DNA of 64,000 nt, taken from the NCBI RefSeq assembly GCF_007197735.1, contig NZ_CP041637.1:3691001-3755000 (forward strand), given 5' to 3'. Below the pieces are notes generated by a model. The model was not told the origin of the DNA and made no database searches. It worked only from the letters and a program-made list of their open reading frames with translations. The translations under genes and the position numbers were made by a program. Shown here piece by piece: positions 1-9,109 of the stretch (within the stretch, counting starts at the first letter, position 1; each line of letters starts with the position of its first letter). The stretch is from Formosa sediminum. GTDB taxonomy: Bacteria > Bacteroidota > Bacteroidia > Flavobacteriales > Flavobacteriaceae.

Positions 1-419
1 ACTAAGGTTAAGTTTTTTAATACATTTTTGTTTCCTATAATTTGAATCTCATAAACCTGAAATTTCCCAAAAGCTTGCAACACTTTTGTATCTACATTTA
101 TGGTTACTCCAGTAAAATCGTAAGTGCTATTATTCCCTTCAAAAAGCAATAATACCTTGCTGGTATTTTTAATTATGGTTTCTTTAGTGTATAATCCGTT
201 TTTTACATCGTCGGCCGTAATAGTATACACACCCGGCTTCATCTTTACATGTACATTATCGTCGTCTAGAAACGGTTTTAGCTCTTCTAACGAATTTACC
301 ATCGTTTGTGCATTTACCCCTAAACTTGTAAAGGCAAAGATTCCTAGTAGGCAGATGACATAGCATTTTAGTGTGGAATGAAAATTTGTTTTTTTAAGAT
401 TGAAAAGAAATGTTGTCAT
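1..419 (-). CDS. Secreted parallel β-helix protein, N-terminal part only (cut by left edge)
   Basis: From an ATG at 419 the minus-strand frame stays open for 139 codons to the window edge, so this is the start of a larger gene. A signal peptide ends near VNAQ (residue ~38). The mature part contains YDFTGVTINV and NVLKNLTL, matching the start of the 1576-residue β-helix/CBM6 protein at 46553 (YDFTGVTVNV, NVLKNLTL) in the same order; by eye about half the aligned positions agree. It is therefore probably a second secreted β-helix protein of that family, acting on the PUL glycan. A paired operator lies 70 bp upstream (489-520). Whether it also carries CBM6 modules or a type IX sorting tail cannot be seen. 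The plus-strand frame at 124-363 is a shadow of this gene. Confidence 0.85.
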   Translation of the reverse strand, partial: MTTFLFNLKKTNFHSTLKCYVICLLGIFAFTSLGVNAQTMVNSLEELKPFLDDDNVHVKMKPGVYTITADDVKNGLYTKETIIKNTSKVLLLFEGNNSTYDFTGVTINVDTKVLQAFGKFQVYEIQIIGNKNVLKNLTL

Positions 420-488
420 ATAAATTTGGCTTGTATTTGTATAATGAAATTATGATTTATAAAAATAGATAACACCTCAGCAATTGAA

Positions 489-520
489 TATAAACTATGG
501 TGCAATCCTTATAAATTATA
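489..520 (-). promoter_or_regulatory. Paired 11-bp direct repeat, candidate HTCS operator (site 1)
   Basis: Read on the minus strand: half-sites TATAATTTATA and CATAGTTTATA with a 10-bp spacer, so the repeats start 21 bp apart (two helical turns). The site ends 70 bp before the start of the left-edge β-helix gene. It shares half-site sequence, spacing and orientation with five other sites in the window. Two tandem half-sites suit AraC-type DNA-binding domains; binding by the regulator at 16627-20802 is inference. Confidence 0.65.
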
Positions 521-608
521 TGCCTAAACAGAACAGGAGACGAAAAAGATTTATAAAACCTTTAATTCATCTCCTGTAGTATAGTAAAAAAGAGACTAAT
601 CTCAATTC

Positions 609-3248
609 TTACAATTTCACTGGTGTTTCATCTCCATTAAAGCTAATGGTTTGAACTTGCCCACCAATCATTTCAACTTTAAAGGCCATAGGATTTTCAG
701 AAAAATCTATAAAAGATCCTTTCCCTTTTGTTATTAGAAGCGTTTTATCGGCTTCTGAATAGTTTAAGTTAACCTCAGAGTAAGCGCCGTTTTCATAATC
801 ATAAGTTTCACTATCATCAAAATACAAAGTAAATTCCGCATCGGCTCCAGGGTACACCTTAAGAATGATAGGTTCATTCGTTTTCTGTGTAGCATACTGC
901 ACTTTTGGTCCGAATGGTATAATAGAGCCTGCTTTAACAAAAAGAGGTGTTTCATCTAAATCGGCTTTTACAGTAATCTCCTGTCCGCCTTCAAGTTTTT
1001 CATTCGTCCAGTAGTTGTACCATGTTCCTTTTGGAAAATACATAGTTTTTTCGCGTTGCTCGTATTGGGTAACTATACCAACCATAAAAGATTCTCCAAA
1101 TAAAAACTGATCACTAATTCCCCAGACCTTTTTATCATTTGGATATTGATATGCTAACGGACTCATGAGTTGTTTACTGTTGGTTGTAATTTGCCAAGCT
1201 TGTGAATAAATATATGGCATAAGTTGGTAGCGTAAATCAATAAATTTGCGCGCAGTACTTTCAAATGCTTCATTATAACGCCAAATCTCGGTTTCCGAAA
1301 CATAACCGTGAATTCTAAATATTGGACTGAAGGTTCCAAACTGAAACCAACGGGTTAATAATTCAATAAATTCTGGATTGGTATATTGGTTATCGAATTC
1401 TGGATTAATGGATCTTGAATCTCTAAAAAATCCGCCAATATCATGCGTCCAATATGGAATTCCTGCCATGGTAAAATTAAGACCAGCAGCAATTTGCTCT
1501 TCCAATTGTTCCCAAGACGCTTCTACATCTCCAGACCACGAGGTTGCACCATAACGTTGTTGTCCGGCATAAGCTGAACGCGTTAAATTAAACACACGCT
1601 CTTTTGGAAATTCCTTACGACGGCCATCGTACATGGCTTTAGTTACAAGAAGTGAATACGGGTTTTGAACTTCTTCAAAACGACCAACAGCAGTTAACTG
1701 AGTAGCATCATTAACACCTTCCGGCTCTGTACCATCTAACCAAATAGAACTGACTCCTTTGTGAAACATAGAGTCGCTTAACATACGATAAAACCGTTCG
1801 CTTACCCCATTGTCGTAAATATCAATGTAGTTACTACTCTTAATTTTTTTAAGGTTGTATTTTTCCTCTAGCGCTTCATTTTTAACCTCTGGCCAAACAG
1901 ATACCATTAGTTTTAAATGTAATGATTTTAGGTCTGATAACATTCCATCTGGATCTGGATATTTTGCAGGATCCCATTCCGGACCTTTTGTGCCTTTTGG
2001 CCAATAAAACCAGTCTTGTACAATATTATCAAAAGGAATCTTACGAGCTCGCATTTCATGTGCATTAACCAATAATTCTTCTTGGTTATGATACCGTTCT
2101 CTACATTGCCAAAATCCATAAGCGCTTTTAGCAAATAAAGGAGCTTTTCCCGTTAATTTCTGATACTGAGAAATTACAGCCTCAAGAGTTTCACCCTGTA
2201 CCACATAATAATCTATTGCATTCCCATGTGTACTACTAAACACTGTTTTGTTATAATCTGGCTCATTGTAATACAAATTACCAGGAATTTTAGCACCTGT
2301 ATTTTGAAATACCACGTTATAAGTTTTACCTGCCTCTAAAAACTTTTTACCAGAATATCTGCGAGGCATCCAAATGGTTGAATAGTTAATTACAGGATCA
2401 CCATCTATACTTACATTAATTTTCCCACGCATGCGACCGTCATGATCACTTAAAGCTAAAAATGTATATTCCCCAGTTTTAGTAGGCGTAAATGTAGTTT
2501 CACGGATATTTTTTTCTGCTGCTTCAGATGTATTGATATGTGCAGCAACATCTTCTTTTTCACCATCTACAGTAATAACAGTCTGCTCTGTTGGCGTTGC
2601 ATTAGACTTAGTGTTTTTAAATTTAATTGCATGCTGAGGCAAGTTAAAATCTGTCAGACTATAATTATGCCAATAAATGCCGTAACCTTTGGTAGATACC
2701 ACAAACGGAATAGCTATTTCTTGATTATATTGCTGAAGTCGGATGGGTACATGTTTCCAATTCATAATACCACTTTGGTATTGCCCTAAACCATACAGCG
2801 CTTCGTCTCCTGCAACAAAACCTTGAGACACTTTATGCTGTTCTCCCTCTGGTTGAATATATGTTAGTTCTTCGGTTTCTGATAGTAACTGATGATTCGC
2901 TTTCGTTATATAGCTTATAATGCCATCGCTAGAAATAGTAACCTGTAAAGAATCTGTGCTCAATGTTAACAAGTCTTCGGTTTCTTTTAGCTCCCATGAC
3001 ACTTCCTGAGGTTTTAAAACTGTAACATAATCGGGAAGCTCTGAAGGTTTGTCTCCCAGCAGTGTCTTTTTAACGTGAATTATAGAAGGGCTTATTACTT
3101 CTATATGAATACGTGTACTGTCTTTGTGAATGCTTATGCCATGTGCATTTTTTTCAAATTGATTTTTGAATTTAGATTGGCAGCCAATCAGAAAAACAGG
3201 AATTACTATAATTAAAATTTTAGTAATTAGTTTTTTAATATAAATCAT
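609..3248 (-). CDS. GH31 family α-xylosidase-like lipoprotein with PA14 insert
   Basis: Glycoside hydrolase family 31 retaining enzyme. Catalytic nucleophile D505 lies in WLDGTEPE, the form typical of α-xylosidases, and the acid/base is probably D574 in SGDVEASW. A PA14-like domain (about residues 240-330) sits in the N-terminal half, as in Bacteroides GH31 α-xylosidases. The longest frame starts at a TTG (3293), only 27 bp from the operator at 3320-3351; the ATG at 3248 begins a clean lipoprotein signal (lipobox FLIGC) and leaves 72 bp, so I chose it (879 residues). Likely a surface or periplasmic exo-enzyme removing α-linked xylose (or glucose) from the algal glycan. Substrate is inference. 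First gene after its own operator. Confidence 0.85.
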   Translation of the reverse strand: MIYIKKLITKILIIVIPVFLIGCQSKFKNQFEKNAHGISIHKDSTRIHIEVISPSIIHVKKTLLGDKPSELPDYVTVLKPQEVSWELKETEDLLTLSTDSLQVTISSDGIISYITKANHQLLSETEELTYIQPEGEQHKVSQGFVAGDEALYGLGQYQSGIMNWKHVPIRLQQYNQEIAIPFVVSTKGYGIYWHNYSLTDFNLPQHAIKFKNTKSNATPTEQTVITVDGEKEDVAAHINTSEAAEKNIRETTFTPTKTGEYTFLALSDHDGRMRGKINVSIDGDPVINYSTIWMPRRYSGKKFLEAGKTYNVVFQNTGAKIPGNLYYNEPDYNKTVFSSTHGNAIDYYVVQGETLEAVISQYQKLTGKAPLFAKSAYGFWQCRERYHNQEELLVNAHEMRARKIPFDNIVQDWFYWPKGTKGPEWDPAKYPDPDGMLSDLKSLHLKLMVSVWPEVKNEALEEKYNLKKIKSSNYIDIYDNGVSERFYRMLSDSMFHKGVSSIWLDGTEPEGVNDATQLTAVGRFEEVQNPYSLLVTKAMYDGRRKEFPKERVFNLTRSAYAGQQRYGATSWSGDVEASWEQLEEQIAAGLNFTMAGIPYWTHDIGGFFRDSRSINPEFDNQYTNPEFIELLTRWFQFGTFSPIFRIHGYVSETEIWRYNEAFESTARKFIDLRYQLMPYIYSQAWQITTNSKQLMSPLAYQYPNDKKVWGISDQFLFGESFMVGIVTQYEQREKTMYFPKGTWYNYWTNEKLEGGQEITVKADLDETPLFVKAGSIIPFGPKVQYATQKTNEPIILKVYPGADAEFTLYFDDSETYDYENGAYSEVNLNYSEADKTLLITKGKGSFIDFSENPMAFKVEMIGGQVQTISFNGDETPVKL

Positions 3249-3319
3249 TGTTTTATTTGTACTTAAATTAATTATAAAAAGCCTTACAGACAATACTATA
3301 AAATTCTATTTAAGGATCA

Positions 3320-3351
3320 TATAAATCATGATTCATAAGTTATAAGCTATG
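3320..3351 (-). promoter_or_regulatory. Paired 11-bp direct repeat, candidate HTCS operator (site 2)
   Basis: Minus strand: CATAGCTTATA, 10-bp spacer, CATGATTTATA; same 21-bp period and orientation as the other sites. Lies 72 bp upstream of the chosen GH31 start, which also argues against the TTG start at 3293. Confidence 0.6.
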
Positions 3352-3366
3352 ATGTATTACTAGCCC

Positions 3367-3378
3367 TAGCGCGCGCTA
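3367..3378. repeat. GC-only palindrome between GH31 and β-helix genes
   Basis: TAGCGCGCGCTA is a perfect 12-bp palindrome just upstream of operator site 2, with a central run of eight alternating G/C bases. It stands out against very AT-rich flanks. It could be a protein-binding site or part of a terminator for the gene ending at 3468, but there is no U-tract. Function unknown. Confidence 0.35.
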
Positions 3379-3467
3379 TAACATAAAATGGTGTTTAGGA
3401 TAAGTGAAGCATCATAGAAAAGCTAGTTTTCAAATTCTATAATTCCACACAAAAACAACCCAATTTT

Positions 3468-4844
3468 TTACCACAAAATCCTAACATCTTTTGGCCATTG
3501 CTTGATATCTGTATACACTTGATTGCCTGTTTTAAAACTGCTATGTTCAAATTTTACATCGCATTTCAATAAGCCCATATCGATATTTGTATTATCAAAA
3601 TAACTATTAATCACATACGATGGGCCACGAACAATGCGCCACATAGCGCCCCAAGTGTTATTTACAATTTCGCATTTATTTAAAATAACATGTTGTGGCA
3701 CCCACTTCAGATCTTCGGTATATTCAAATTTATTATAATAAGATTCGCAAGGAAACCACAGTGCTACACGCTTAAAATTGGACATATACAGCTTATGAAA
3801 AAACAGATAACCAGCCATATTATTATCTGCTTGTATGCCATTACCTTTCCCTTCTTTCATCACACAACGTTGGCTTAAAACATATTTAGCCGATGTATAT
3901 TTATTAGATTTTCCTTCAGAAGGAAAAGACATATCGCAATCGGATTGCAACACATGTCCCACAAATAAAAAGTAAATATTATGATGGAGCCCACCACGTG
4001 TCCCATTATGTTGAAATATGCTATTGTCCATTATAATATGGTTTACTCTGCTAATACCCACACCATGAGAACCCATATTTTTAACAGTTACATTTTGCCA
4101 CATTAATCTCTCGTGCCTGTCATTATCATCGCCTCGTAAATTTAAGCCACTACCTGTATCACTTCCTCCTAAAAATGTTAAGTCTTTAAACACTACATCT
4201 GTTAATTTCTTTTTAGGCACTTGATTGATAAAATTGCCAGTGCCAATATGTTTTATGGTCGTTAACTCGCGACCATCACCACACAGTGTAACCCGACTTT
4301 TAATAATTAAATCTCCTGTTTCAAAAATGCCTGACTTTAATAGCACGACGCCTCCACCGGCATCATGCATCTTATCGATAGCATCCTGAATATCATCACC
4401 AGGGTTTAAAGTTATTACCCGATTTAAATATTGCTTAGGATACTGTACATGCTTAAAATCATCTCCCCATTTATCATGCATCACATTTAAAACCTCCTCC
4501 TCTATTTTAACCTTAGTTATAATATAATTGGATTGTGGATTTTGCAATGGCTTCAGTTTAATTTCTAATAAAGTATCTAGCGCATCTTCTACAACAACTT
4601 TTTTGCTTTCTGAATAATAACCTGATTTTTCAATTTTAAAGTGTATTGTTTTTGAAGGGGCATCTGTAATTGACCAAATAAATTGACCATTAGATTTTGT
4701 TTTAACAGCTTCCTCATTAAAACTAATCTCCACACCATCTAAAGGCGTGTTATTTGTGTCTGTAACTAGTCCACGCATGGCGTTTTGCGCCATAATTATG
4801 GGTGTCATTATTAAAAAACAAAAGGAAAATAAAATATACTTCAT
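3468..4844 (-). CDS. Secreted β-helix protein with N-terminal carboxypeptidase-regulatory-like domain
   Basis: 458 residues. A signal peptide (cleavage near IIMAQ) is followed by a carboxypeptidase-regulatory-like β-sandwich (about 23-95: RGLVTDTNNTPLDGVEI) and then a right-handed parallel β-helix of the pectate-lyase superfamily (about 110-458), opening with GDDIQDAIDKMHDAGGGVV. The helix is clearly paralogous to the C-terminal two thirds of the 7003-9063 protein: blocks LQSDCDMS, GNGIQAD and RVALWFPCE are shared. The fold occurs in polysaccharide lyases and in glycosidases such as GH28 and GH141; I cannot assign a numbered family. Conserved D, H and E in the shared blocks are active-site candidates. 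Only 34 bp separate it from the sulfatase upstream, so they probably share a transcript. Enzymatic role is inference. Confidence 0.75.
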   Translation of the reverse strand: MKYILFSFCFLIMTPIIMAQNAMRGLVTDTNNTPLDGVEISFNEEAVKTKSNGQFIWSITDAPSKTIHFKIEKSGYYSESKKVVVEDALDTLLEIKLKPLQNPQSNYIITKVKIEEEVLNVMHDKWGDDFKHVQYPKQYLNRVITLNPGDDIQDAIDKMHDAGGGVVLLKSGIFETGDLIIKSRVTLCGDGRELTTIKHIGTGNFINQVPKKKLTDVVFKDLTFLGGSDTGSGLNLRGDDNDRHERLMWQNVTVKNMGSHGVGISRVNHIIMDNSIFQHNGTRGGLHHNIYFLFVGHVLQSDCDMSFPSEGKSNKYTSAKYVLSQRCVMKEGKGNGIQADNNMAGYLFFHKLYMSNFKRVALWFPCESYYNKFEYTEDLKWVPQHVILNKCEIVNNTWGAMWRIVRGPSYVINSYFDNTNIDMGLLKCDVKFEHSSFKTGNQVYTDIKQWPKDVRILW

Positions 4845-4878
4845 TAGTGTTTTAAACCATTAATTTTTAAAGAAAATC

Positions 4879-6696
4879 TTAATTCTGAACAGGTGTTACA
4901 TAATTATAGTACACAGCACCTTCCATTTCACCTGTTTGATTATAAAACCACGTTTGGATAAATGCTGGTCCTTTTGGTAGATTTTGTAAACTGAATTTTA
5001 CGCCATCCGCATTAGGGTCTGCGGCTTTTTTTTCATCGACATACACTGTATCACCATTCCAAATTTTTATTCTGGCACTCGCTATATCTAAAGCCTTTCC
5101 AAAATCGCCTCCAGAAGTTAAGTCCGTTTGCGTTTCAATTTCTTTTGGCCAACGGCGTAAATCGAAATTATAGGTACCTGTTTTATCAAATTCTACTGCT
5201 ATAAAACCGCTACCCGAATCTCCTTTTTTCACATTACTTTGATCCCAAATAACGGTACCATGAAAATCGTGTGCATGCAACGTTGTTTTAGGCTCTGCTT
5301 TATTGCCTATAATAATTCTGGTGTATTCGTCGGAACGCGCTTCTACCAATTTCCACCAGGCTTCGTATTCTGCTTTTAATTCGGCTACCAAATCATCATA
5401 TTCTGAATTTGAAATGATGTTATTTTTTTGTTTTTCATCAACTAATACATCGTACAATTCCCAATCAGAGGTACTACTATTTCGTATTAAGCGCCATTTA
5501 TGAACGATGACATCTCCATCCCAATCATCTTTTTTCACCGATAGTTTTTTATATTTCTCGGGAAATTCTGTCCACATATCGTTTATTATTACCGCTCTAT
5601 TTTTATATCCAGACGGATCATTTTTAGGATTATCATCTAACATTGGAACAAAACTACGCCCACGAATTTTCAACTTTTCTGGTCTATTTTCTACATCTTT
5701 AAGATCTAACAAGTCCATAAACGTAGGTAACCAATCAATATGTGCCGTTAACGGCTCTACATCTTTACCTTTACCAGTACCGCCCAAATGTCCGTTAGGC
5801 CATCTTATAAAACATGGCACACGAGTACCACCATCGTAATTAGATCCTTTGCCTCCGCGTAAATACCCGCCATCACCGTTATCTGTAGTAAATACAAGTA
5901 TGGTATTATCTGCGATACCTTTATCATCTAAAAACTTTAGTAAACTCCCCATATTTTTATCGATATTTTCTATAGTTCCTTTTTTTGCACTTACACCTTC
6001 ACGCGCATCTGGAGGTAATACATGCGGTGCATGAGCTGTACCTAAAGGGATATAAGCAAAAAATGGTTTATTTTTTTCAATATTATCGCTCATAAAATCC
6101 ATAGCCCGATTCATAAAGAAGTTGGTCGTAAAAGCACCTGGAATACCATCGTCTTCATCGGTCATTTCTACCAGAGAGTCATTCACCCACATATGTGCTT
6201 GGTTATTAGTATTTCCCCAATAATCGGGTTGCTGACCAGTGCCACCACCTTTAATCCAAGCTACATATTCAAATCCACGATCTTTAGGTCTAAACGGATA
6301 ATTGTCTCCCAAATGCCATTTAAAGAAGAGACCTGTAGCATAGCCATTTGCTTTAAAAATATCGGCCATTGTAATTTCATCTGAACGCATCATATTTCTA
6401 CCATTAATGGTATGCCAAACTCCTACCACATCGCTTGGTCTTCCTGTAAGTAAAGCCCCTCGTGTAGGCGAACAACTTGGAGAAACATGAAAATCGTTTA
6501 GCCTAACAGATTCATCTCCTAATGCATCGATATTGGGTGTGTGTGGTGCATTATTTTTGAAATAAGAAAATGAACTATGACTAATATCGTCAGGCATTAC
6601 GAAAATTACATTTGGACGATTTTGCATTTGGGCAAAACTGTAGTTAGAATGTGCAAAAAGTATAATTAATAGTAAACCTATTTTTGAAAATTTCAT
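4879..6696 (-). CDS. S1 family sulfatase (formylglycine type) with extra C-terminal domain
   Basis: 605 residues. The signal peptide ends near YSFAQ. The N-terminal alkaline-phosphatase-fold domain has metal ligands D36/D37 (MPDD) and the active-site motif CSPTR with C75, the cysteine matured to formylglycine. Further catalytic-domain blocks are KWHLGD, TAHAPH and TTDNGDGG. After about residue 470 comes a domain ending in FIQTWFYNQTG, longer than in a simple arylsulfatase, possibly a β-sandwich that shapes the substrate pocket. It would remove sulfate esters from the polysaccharide or its oligosaccharides. It needs an anaerobic sulfatase-maturating enzyme or formylglycine-generating enzyme, neither seen here. 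Operator site 3 lies 158 bp upstream; the β-helix gene follows in the same operon. Regiospecificity unknown. Confidence 0.9.
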   Translation of the reverse strand: MKFSKIGLLLIILFAHSNYSFAQMQNRPNVIFVMPDDISHSSFSYFKNNAPHTPNIDALGDESVRLNDFHVSPSCSPTRGALLTGRPSDVVGVWHTINGRNMMRSDEITMADIFKANGYATGLFFKWHLGDNYPFRPKDRGFEYVAWIKGGGTGQQPDYWGNTNNQAHMWVNDSLVEMTDEDDGIPGAFTTNFFMNRAMDFMSDNIEKNKPFFAYIPLGTAHAPHVLPPDAREGVSAKKGTIENIDKNMGSLLKFLDDKGIADNTILVFTTDNGDGGYLRGGKGSNYDGGTRVPCFIRWPNGHLGGTGKGKDVEPLTAHIDWLPTFMDLLDLKDVENRPEKLKIRGRSFVPMLDDNPKNDPSGYKNRAVIINDMWTEFPEKYKKLSVKKDDWDGDVIVHKWRLIRNSSTSDWELYDVLVDEKQKNNIISNSEYDDLVAELKAEYEAWWKLVEARSDEYTRIIIGNKAEPKTTLHAHDFHGTVIWDQSNVKKGDSGSGFIAVEFDKTGTYNFDLRRWPKEIETQTDLTSGGDFGKALDIASARIKIWNGDTVYVDEKKAADPNADGVKFSLQNLPKGPAFIQTWFYNQTGEMEGAVYYNYVTPVQN

Positions 6697-7002
6697 ATTT
6701 GATTTTTAAGTTTTGAAGTGAGTTATTGAATACTCCAAGATAATTTGAACATCTTTCCAGCTGGTTCTATAGCCAAACCTCTATGATCTGAAAGTCTCTA
6801 CTATTTTAATAGATTACATGCATACAATAATACCTAAAACCATAATATTATCTTATAAATTATGATTCATTGCATATAACTTATGAATACTTTAGAATAG
6901 TTTAACACGTATTTAAACCAAACAGAATCTATTTTACAAACGTTGATTTAAATTCAATATTTAGAAACAAGAAAAGTGCTAATTAAGCTAAGCTCTTAGT
7001 AA
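6697..7002. other. 306-bp intergenic region
   Basis: Promoter region of sulfatase 1. It is AT-rich and carries the paired operator at 6854-6885. No open frame, RNA gene or terminator with a U-tract was found. The transcript from the 7003-9063 gene must end or read through here. Confidence 0.6.
6854..6885 (-). promoter_or_regulatory. Paired 11-bp direct repeat, candidate HTCS operator (site 3)
   Basis: Minus strand: CATAAGTTATA, 10-bp spacer, CATAATTTATA. The period is 21 bp and it lies 158 bp upstream of the sulfatase start at 6696. The second half-site equals the consensus. Confidence 0.65.
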
Positions 7003-9063
7003 TTACCATAGTAATTTCACATCTCCTGGCCATTGATTCACTGATGAATAGGTTTGGTTTCCAGTAATAAAATCACTATTTTCTATAGTGACATCACAGT
7101 GTAACAAACCCATGTCTGTTTTTTTATTATTAAATGTACAATTTATAACATAAGATTCTTTAACACTACGCCACATGGCTCCCCAAGTATTATCGACCAC
7201 TTTACAACGGTTAAGAATAATATTTTGTGGGGCATATTTAGCGTTTTCTGTATAATTATATTTATCGTAGTAATTTTCGCAAGGAAACCACAAAGCGACA
7301 CGGCCACAACCAGATATGTCGAATTTATGAAGGAAAATATAACCGGCTTCTTCATGGTCGGCCTGAATCCCATTACCATTTGCATCTCGAATCTTACAGC
7401 GTTGAGCCAACACAAACTCGCAAGACGTGTATTTGTTACCTTTACCTTTTATAGGATTAGACATATCGCAATCGGACTGTAAAATATACTTATTATACAA
7501 AAAATACACATTGTGGTACAATCCTCCTCCAGAACCATTATATTGAAAATCGCAATGATCCATAATAATATTATCGGTACGTTTTAAATGCACACCTTGT
7601 GCCGACCAATCTCTGACTGTAATATTTTGAAACATAATTCGGTTATGACGACTCTCGTTTTTTCCGGACATACGTATACCATTAGCCTTGCCTTTACGAG
7701 TGCCTTGAAGGATTAAATCTTTTATTACAAAATCAGTCACTTGATGTTCTGGTTCTACATTTATTCCAGACACCAACATGTCTGGCCCTTGCATAATAAT
7801 AGTCTCTGCTTGTCGTTCGCCCACAAGTGTTACATTACTCCTTGGTAGCAAGGTGTCTTTTAAATAATGAATCCCCTTTTTTACTACAACAACCCCTCCA
7901 CCTGCTGCACTAGCCATATCAATAGCTGATTGTATTGATTCTCCAGGACTGACCTCTATAACATAATCTAAAAATTGCTCGGGATAACTAACATGTTTAA
8001 ATGCATTGTTCCATTTATCTTGCATAATGGTATACACTTCAGACTCTATTTTAACTTTATTAATCTTATAATTCACATGTTTTTGAAAGGATTTAGTGTC
8101 ATATAAAAAGTAGTGTGTTGTCCACGTTTTTTCACCATTTACAGGAACTGAAATTGCTATACTATTACCTACAGAAATTAAATTACCATTTGCAAAAACC
8201 TGTTCTTTACTTAAATTCTGATCTATAGACATGGTTAGTCCTACTCCAGAATTAGGGTTTTCGATTGTTAGTTTAGTATTTGGTGTTATCGTTTCAAATC
8301 CTTTTAAATCTAAGTTCACATTTAAATCTCCAAGAGCCTTTGTAAACTGAATGGCATTACCACTAATATTTACATAATCTTCCAATATATTTTCAGTTTT
8401 AATTTTATAAGGATAAATAATTTGAAAAGGAAGTTTTACCTTATTGTCTTCTGTTATAAATGTATTCTCTGTATTAAAGTCTAAATGCATGGGTTTTGAG
8501 CCTGTGTTTTGAAGAGAATGTTCTACAACAAAACCCTGCTTAGACAATTTAACTGTTTTTTTATAGATATAAGCATAGCCAAAATCACTTGAAATAGTAT
8601 GAGTAAAATCTATCCAATCTGCCCCATAATTAGTTTTCCATGTGCCATGATCTAGAATTTTGCACTCGGTTTGTCCCGAATTATTTACAACATGCTTAGA
8701 CTTTTGGAGAATTCCGACACCTAAACGTATAAATTTTTCGCTAGAAGTTGATTCAGAATATCCTAAAGAAGCTGTAAATTTTGGTCCCGAAAAATTTTCA
8801 ATCGTCTTGGATTTCTGATTTAATGAAGAGGCTTTAAAAATAGATTGCCCTTTATATTTTAAACTGGCTATAAGTCCCGACCAATCCCAATACGATCCCT
8901 GATAGTATCCTTTTTTATGATCGGGTAAAAATAAAGACATAGTCACATTATCATTAGAAATTTCGGTATGTGGATATTTTAAATACGTCTCCTTTTGTGC
9001 ATATCCTTGATTAACGAAACACCCTGCCAAACACAGCATGTATATCAAAATTTTTATATTCAT
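7003..9063 (-). CDS. Secreted two-domain protein: galactose-mutarotase-like β-sandwich plus parallel β-helix
   Basis: 686 residues. The signal peptide ends near QGYAQ. Residues ~25-330 look like a supersandwich (aldose-1-epimerase-like) domain: YWDWSGLIASLKYKG, WIDFTHTISSDFGY, FVVEHSLQNTGS. Residues ~345-686 are a pectate-lyase-type β-helix that starts with GESIQSAIDMASAAGGGVVVV and parallels the 3468-4844 protein closely (LQSDCDMS, GNGIQAD, ALWFPCE). The two paralogues therefore share the helix but carry different N-terminal domains. Supersandwich modules are common in polysaccharide lyases and glycosidases. I cannot name the family. It lies 46 bp downstream of the GH95 gene ending at 9110, so probably the same operon. 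A lyase or glycosidase for the PUL glycan is inference. Confidence 0.75.
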   Translation of the reverse strand: MNIKILIYMLCLAGCFVNQGYAQKETYLKYPHTEISNDNVTMSLFLPDHKKGYYQGSYWDWSGLIASLKYKGQSIFKASSLNQKSKTIENFSGPKFTASLGYSESTSSEKFIRLGVGILQKSKHVVNNSGQTECKILDHGTWKTNYGADWIDFTHTISSDFGYAYIYKKTVKLSKQGFVVEHSLQNTGSKPMHLDFNTENTFITEDNKVKLPFQIIYPYKIKTENILEDYVNISGNAIQFTKALGDLNVNLDLKGFETITPNTKLTIENPNSGVGLTMSIDQNLSKEQVFANGNLISVGNSIAISVPVNGEKTWTTHYFLYDTKSFQKHVNYKINKVKIESEVYTIMQDKWNNAFKHVSYPEQFLDYVIEVSPGESIQSAIDMASAAGGGVVVVKKGIHYLKDTLLPRSNVTLVGERQAETIIMQGPDMLVSGINVEPEHQVTDFVIKDLILQGTRKGKANGIRMSGKNESRHNRIMFQNITVRDWSAQGVHLKRTDNIIMDHCDFQYNGSGGGLYHNVYFLYNKYILQSDCDMSNPIKGKGNKYTSCEFVLAQRCKIRDANGNGIQADHEEAGYIFLHKFDISGCGRVALWFPCENYYDKYNYTENAKYAPQNIILNRCKVVDNTWGAMWRSVKESYVINCTFNNKKTDMGLLHCDVTIENSDFITGNQTYSSVNQWPGDVKLLW

Positions 9064-9109
9064 AATCCGTTTTTATTAATTACATATAATTAAACACATG
9101 ATTTTTCTA

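Noticed and set aside
124-363. 79-codon plus-strand frame near the left edge
   Set aside because: It lies fully antisense to the β-helix gene 1-419, which has a signal peptide and a homologue in the window.
3249-3293. N-terminal extension of the GH31 protein
   Set aside because: Starts with TTG, precedes the lipoprotein signal and would begin 27 bp from the operator.
5507-6034. Plus-strand frames of 110 and 61 codons
   Set aside because: Antisense to the sulfatase at 4879-6696; composition reflects the coding strand.
3468-9063. Annotation of the β-helix proteins as pectate lyases
   Set aside because: Only the fold is supported; pectate-lyase catalytic arginine and Ca2+ motifs were not recognised and the context is fucose-rich.
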